Shown: positions 61,408 to 64,000 of the stretch, piece by piece
Position numbering within the stretch: position 1 is the first letter of the stretch
Layout of the letters: each line of letters opens with the position of its first letter
DNA from: Dokdonella sp041395345
Lineage (GTDB): Bacteria > Pseudomonadota > Gammaproteobacteria > Xanthomonadales > Rhodanobacteraceae
Assembly: GCF_041395345.1 (NCBI RefSeq)
Contig: NZ_JAWLAR010000019.1
Location: 1-64,000 of the forward strand
DNA: 64,000 bases
Direction: 5' to 3'
Notes under the pieces: generated by a model
What the model was told of the DNA's origin: nothing
Databases searched by the model: none
Seen by the model: only the letters and a program-made list of their open reading frames with translations
Program-made: the position numbers and the translations under genes

Positions 61408-62562
61408 ATGCTATTCGGGTTTGTCCTGCTGTTCGTTTACACCCTGGCCGTCTGGCTTGTCTTCTTCAAGTTCAAGTGGATGAAGTTTTCGATCGTCTGG
61501 GGCATCGTTTCGGTTTCGGTCGGCCTGCACCTGCTGATCATCTTCCTGATCGGTCTGCGCTTCTCCACTCCGTATGCCACGCATGCGGTCATGATCCAGC
61601 CCACGATCCAGCTGACACCGCGCCTGTCCGAACCGTCGCTGGTGACGGCGGTGCTCGTAGAGCCCAATGTGCCGGTCAAGAAGGGCCAGCCGCTGTTCGA
61701 GTTCGACAAGCGACCCTACCAGTACAAGGTCGACCAGCTCGAAGCGGCACTGGCGAACGCGAAGCAGAACGTTCGCGTGATGCAGGCCGATATCGACGTC
61801 AGCGTGCAAAAGGTCGCCAAGCTCAAGGCCGAGCTCAGCTACTCGAAGTACCAGTCCCAACTCTCCGCAGGACTCGCGAAGGATGGTGCGGGGCCGGTTG
61901 AAGACGCCAGGAAATGGGCGGCACAGGTGACGGCGAACGAAGCCGGCATCAAGGAAGCGGAGGCCGAGGAAGAGCGTGCGCGGCTCAACTACGAATCGCA
62001 GATCGACGGCGTGAATACATCGGTTGCACAGGTCGAGGCCGAACTTGCGGAGGCTCGCTACTATCTGGAGAACACCACCATGCTGGCTCCGGAGGATGGC
62101 CACGTCATCAACCTGCAGGTCCGGCCAGGCATGGTGGCCGGCGATATCCGGTTTGGCGCGATTGCCTCCTTCGTCTGCGATGCCGACCGCTATCTGCTGG
62201 CGCATTACTTTCAGGAAAATCTGAAATACGTAAAACCGGGACAGCAGGCCGAAGTCGCGATCGACCTGTATCCGGGACAGATCTTCACCGGCAAGGTGCA
62301 GGCCATATGGCCTGGCAGTGGTGCCGGACAGATGCTGCCCAGCGGACGACTTCCCACATTCCACTACATTCCCACGGAATTGCCGCAGGGTCAGTTCGCT
62401 GTCGCCATCAAGATGGATGGCGCGGACCAGTCCATGTTTCCGATTGGCACGCAAGGCAGGGCGGCCATCTACACCAATCCGAACAGCGGATTTGTGGTCC
62501 TGCGCCGGGTCGGCATTCGTGCCTATTCGTGGTTCAACTGGCTCTACCCGTTCTCCGGTTGA
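61408..62562 (+). CDS. HlyD/YiaV-type membrane fusion protein
   Basis: 384 residues. N-terminal membrane helices (about 1-18 and 28-52), then a lipoyl-like half (VLVEPNVPVKKGQPLFEFDKRPYQYKVDQLEAAL), a coiled-coil hairpin (about 115-215) and the second half (EDGHVINLQVRPGMVAG, GQQAEVAIDLYPGQIFTGKVQAIWPGSG). Similar to EmrA/YiaV adaptors. Its stop overlaps the start of the next gene (TGATG). It should bridge an inner-membrane pump and the outer-membrane channel encoded downstream. Confidence 0.9.
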   Translation: MLFGFVLLFVYTLAVWLVFFKFKWMKFSIVWGIVSVSVGLHLLIIFLIGLRFSTPYATHAVMIQPTIQLTPRLSEPSLVTAVLVEPNVPVKKGQPLFEFDKRPYQYKVDQLEAALANAKQNVRVMQADIDVSVQKVAKLKAELSYSKYQSQLSAGLAKDGAGPVEDARKWAAQVTANEAGIKEAEAEEERARLNYESQIDGVNTSVAQVEAELAEARYYLENTTMLAPEDGHVINLQVRPGMVAGDIRFGAIASFVCDADRYLLAHYFQENLKYVKPGQQAEVAIDLYPGQIFTGKVQAIWPGSGAGQMLPSGRLPTFHYIPTELPQGQFAVAIKMDGADQSMFPIGTQGRAAIYTNPNSGFVVLRRVGIRAYSWFNWLYPFSG

Positions 62563-63983
62563 TGCGCCCGGTCTCCGCCATCGTGGCATCGACGCTGCTG
62601 CTTTCGGCCTGCGCATTGCAGCCGGTGCCGCAACGCGGCGAGATCGTGTCCGCTGCCTTGCCCGCTGAAACGACCATCCCTGCAGGCTGGACCGCGAGCG
62701 ATGCGCGCAGCGAAGTCCGTTCCGGCTGGTTGCGGGATTTCCATGATCCCGCCCTTGATGCCATCGTGAACGAGGCGCTGGCCCACAATCCGGATCTGCG
62801 TGTCGCCGCCGAGCAGGTGCGCATCGCACGCCAGTATGTCGTGCTGGCCGGAGCCGGGATCTTGCCTCAGCTCGGTGCCCAGGTGGGTGCCCAGAACATC
62901 CGCGACAAGGATGCCGACAGGAACTTCGATTCTGCACGCGCGATGCTGGGCATGGCCTGGGAACTGGATGTCTGGGGTCGTCTGCGCTCGCAGCGTTCTG
63001 CAGCGGTGTTCGGTGCAGAGGCCGCGGCACTTGATTACCGGTACGCGCGCGAATCGCTGGCCGCCCTGGTTGCCAAGAGCTGGTACCTGACCCTGGCGTC
63101 ACGCGAGCTCGTCGAGCTGGCCGAACAGACCGTAGAGACATTCCAGAAGCTCCTCGAGCTGGTCGAAGTGCGTCGCAAGTCGGGTAAGGATTCCGACCTC
63201 AACGTCATGAACGTGCGCGCGAAAGTGGCAACGGCACGCAGTGATCTGGCCTCTGCGCAGAGCGCCTATGCGCAATCGCGACGCACACTGGAGATCCTGC
63301 TGGGGCGCTATCCGTCCGCAGAAATATCGGTTTCCGAAGGCAGTCCGACATTGTCCGAACTTGAAGGCGTGGGCGTGCCGCTGGCCCTGCTCGGAAGACG
63401 GCCGGATATTGCCGCGGCCGAGCGCACCGCATTGGCGGCCTTCCGCATGCAGGAATCGGCCCGACTCAGCTTGCTGCCGGATGTCTCGTTTTCGCTTTCC
63501 GGCGGAAGGCTGAATGATCAGGTGCTTTCGTTGCTGCGATTGAATCCATGGCTGGCCATTGCCGACATCGGCCTGTCGATTCCGATCTATACCGGTGGCG
63601 CGCTCCAGGCCAATGTGGAAATCGCCAGTGCGCAACAGGCGCAGGCCATTGCGAACTATGGGGCGAGCGTGCTCGGTGCGTTCGAAGACGTCGAAAATGC
63701 CCTGGCCGGCGAACAGTTCCTGCAGTCCCAGTTGAACTTCGAGGAGGCGGCCCTGACCGATCGCACCGAAGTCGTGCGCATCGCCGACACTCAGTACCGT
63801 GCCGGAAAGCGCGACCTGCTCTGGGTGGCGCAATTGCAGTCGGCCGAGTTCCTTACCGCGGCATCGGTGATCAAGTTGCGCAGCGCGCGCATCATGAATC
63901 GCATCGACCTGTATCTGGCACTCGGGGCACGCTTCGAGGAAACGTCGAGCCCCGAATCATCGCTGGAGCAGAGGAGTCCCTGA
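62562..63983 (+). CDS. NodT-type outer-membrane efflux lipoprotein (TolC/OprM family)
   Basis: 473 residues. Lipobox LLLSAC puts the lipidated Cys at residue 17. Two OEP repeats are visible, each with long helices (VNEALAHNPDLRVAAEQVRIARQ in the first, RPDIAAAERTALAAFRMQESARLSLLPDV in the second) and YTGGAL near the equatorial region. RND/HlyD-linked channels of the CusC/OprM group have this pattern. Start overlaps the stop of the adaptor gene by one base, so translation is coupled. Confidence 0.93.
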   Translation: MRPVSAIVASTLLLSACALQPVPQRGEIVSAALPAETTIPAGWTASDARSEVRSGWLRDFHDPALDAIVNEALAHNPDLRVAAEQVRIARQYVVLAGAGILPQLGAQVGAQNIRDKDADRNFDSARAMLGMAWELDVWGRLRSQRSAAVFGAEAAALDYRYARESLAALVAKSWYLTLASRELVELAEQTVETFQKLLELVEVRRKSGKDSDLNVMNVRAKVATARSDLASAQSAYAQSRRTLEILLGRYPSAEISVSEGSPTLSELEGVGVPLALLGRRPDIAAAERTALAAFRMQESARLSLLPDVSFSLSGGRLNDQVLSLLRLNPWLAIADIGLSIPIYTGGALQANVEIASAQQAQAIANYGASVLGAFEDVENALAGEQFLQSQLNFEEAALTDRTEVVRIADTQYRAGKRDLLWVAQLQSAEFLTAASVIKLRSARIMNRIDLYLALGARFEETSSPESSLEQRSP

Positions 63984-63984
63984 C

Positions 63985-64000
63985 ATGAGGCACGGACTAG
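63985..64000 (+). CDS. Start of the next gene of the efflux operon, cut by the window edge
   Basis: ATGAGGCACGGACTAG begins one base after the NodT stop codon, with GAGGAG about 9 nt upstream. Only five codons are visible. By position it could be the inner-membrane transporter of the operon. Confidence 0.5.

Overview
The window looks like chromosomal DNA of a high-GC gammaproteobacterium, most likely of the Xanthomonadales/Lysobacterales (Rhodanobacteraceae/Dokdonella-like). Pointers are a split class II ribonucleotide reductase (nrdJa/nrdJb), a KAAK-rich histone H1-like protein, MacB/FtsX-type permeases in tandem, a secreted protein ending in a FASGFD-type tail, and dispersed repeats of the TGTAGGAGCGG and TCATCCCGGCG types familiar from that order. 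This is inference; no rRNA or housekeeping marker other than rnpB is present.

Layout. 1-3.7 kb: end of a GH17/GT2-like membrane protein, an orphan MacB-type permease and the RNase P RNA. 3.8-10 kb: envelope and stress genes (YihY, DUF883, ferritin-like protein, FAD oxidoreductase, small unknowns, a Do-like periplasmic protease). 10-14.3 kb: nrdJa, an H1-like gene and nrdJb, preceded by two NrdR-like boxes. 14.3-15.4 kb: a visibly AT-rich two-gene insert (RelA/SpoT-domain synthetase plus a 98-aa partner) flanked by 12-bp direct repeats, the left one spanning the nrdJb stop codon. 15.4-24.2 kb: mixed stress, redox and signalling genes (thioredoxin-like, hemerythrin, phospholipase D/cardiolipin synthase, GST, quinone oxidoreductase, EF-hand, DUF3309, GGDEF, HAD).

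24.5-37.4 kb is a coherent catabolic cluster: XRE-cupin regulator, two S12 serine hydrolases, an enolase-superfamily dipeptide epimerase/DgcA-like enzyme, DUF819 and YkvI-like transporters, a Tat-exported M19 dipeptidase, a TonB-dependent receptor and a DUF1611 (DgcN-like) protein. Two near-identical 31-bp promoter/operator sequences (28/31 identical) precede the first hydrolase and the dipeptidase. The likely job is uptake and breakdown of peptides containing D-amino acids (muropeptides, D-glutamate).

38.3-54.7 kb is an ABC export/resistance locus: MacA-like adaptor, ATPase, three large permeases, a decayed fourth permease, a second ATPase, an NtrC-type response regulator, a histidine kinase and an S9 peptidase. 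A near-consensus sigma-54 promoter lies directly in front of the adaptor gene, matching the NtrC-type regulator in the same locus. The locus is interrupted by a 288-bp palindromic repeat predicted to fold as a three-stem structure.

54.7-64 kb: tandem-BON protein, a secreted esterase with a malectin-like domain, an amidohydrolase, small metabolic enzymes (GFA, DUF924, VOC) and the start of a YiaW-YiaV-NodT type efflux operon that runs off the right edge.
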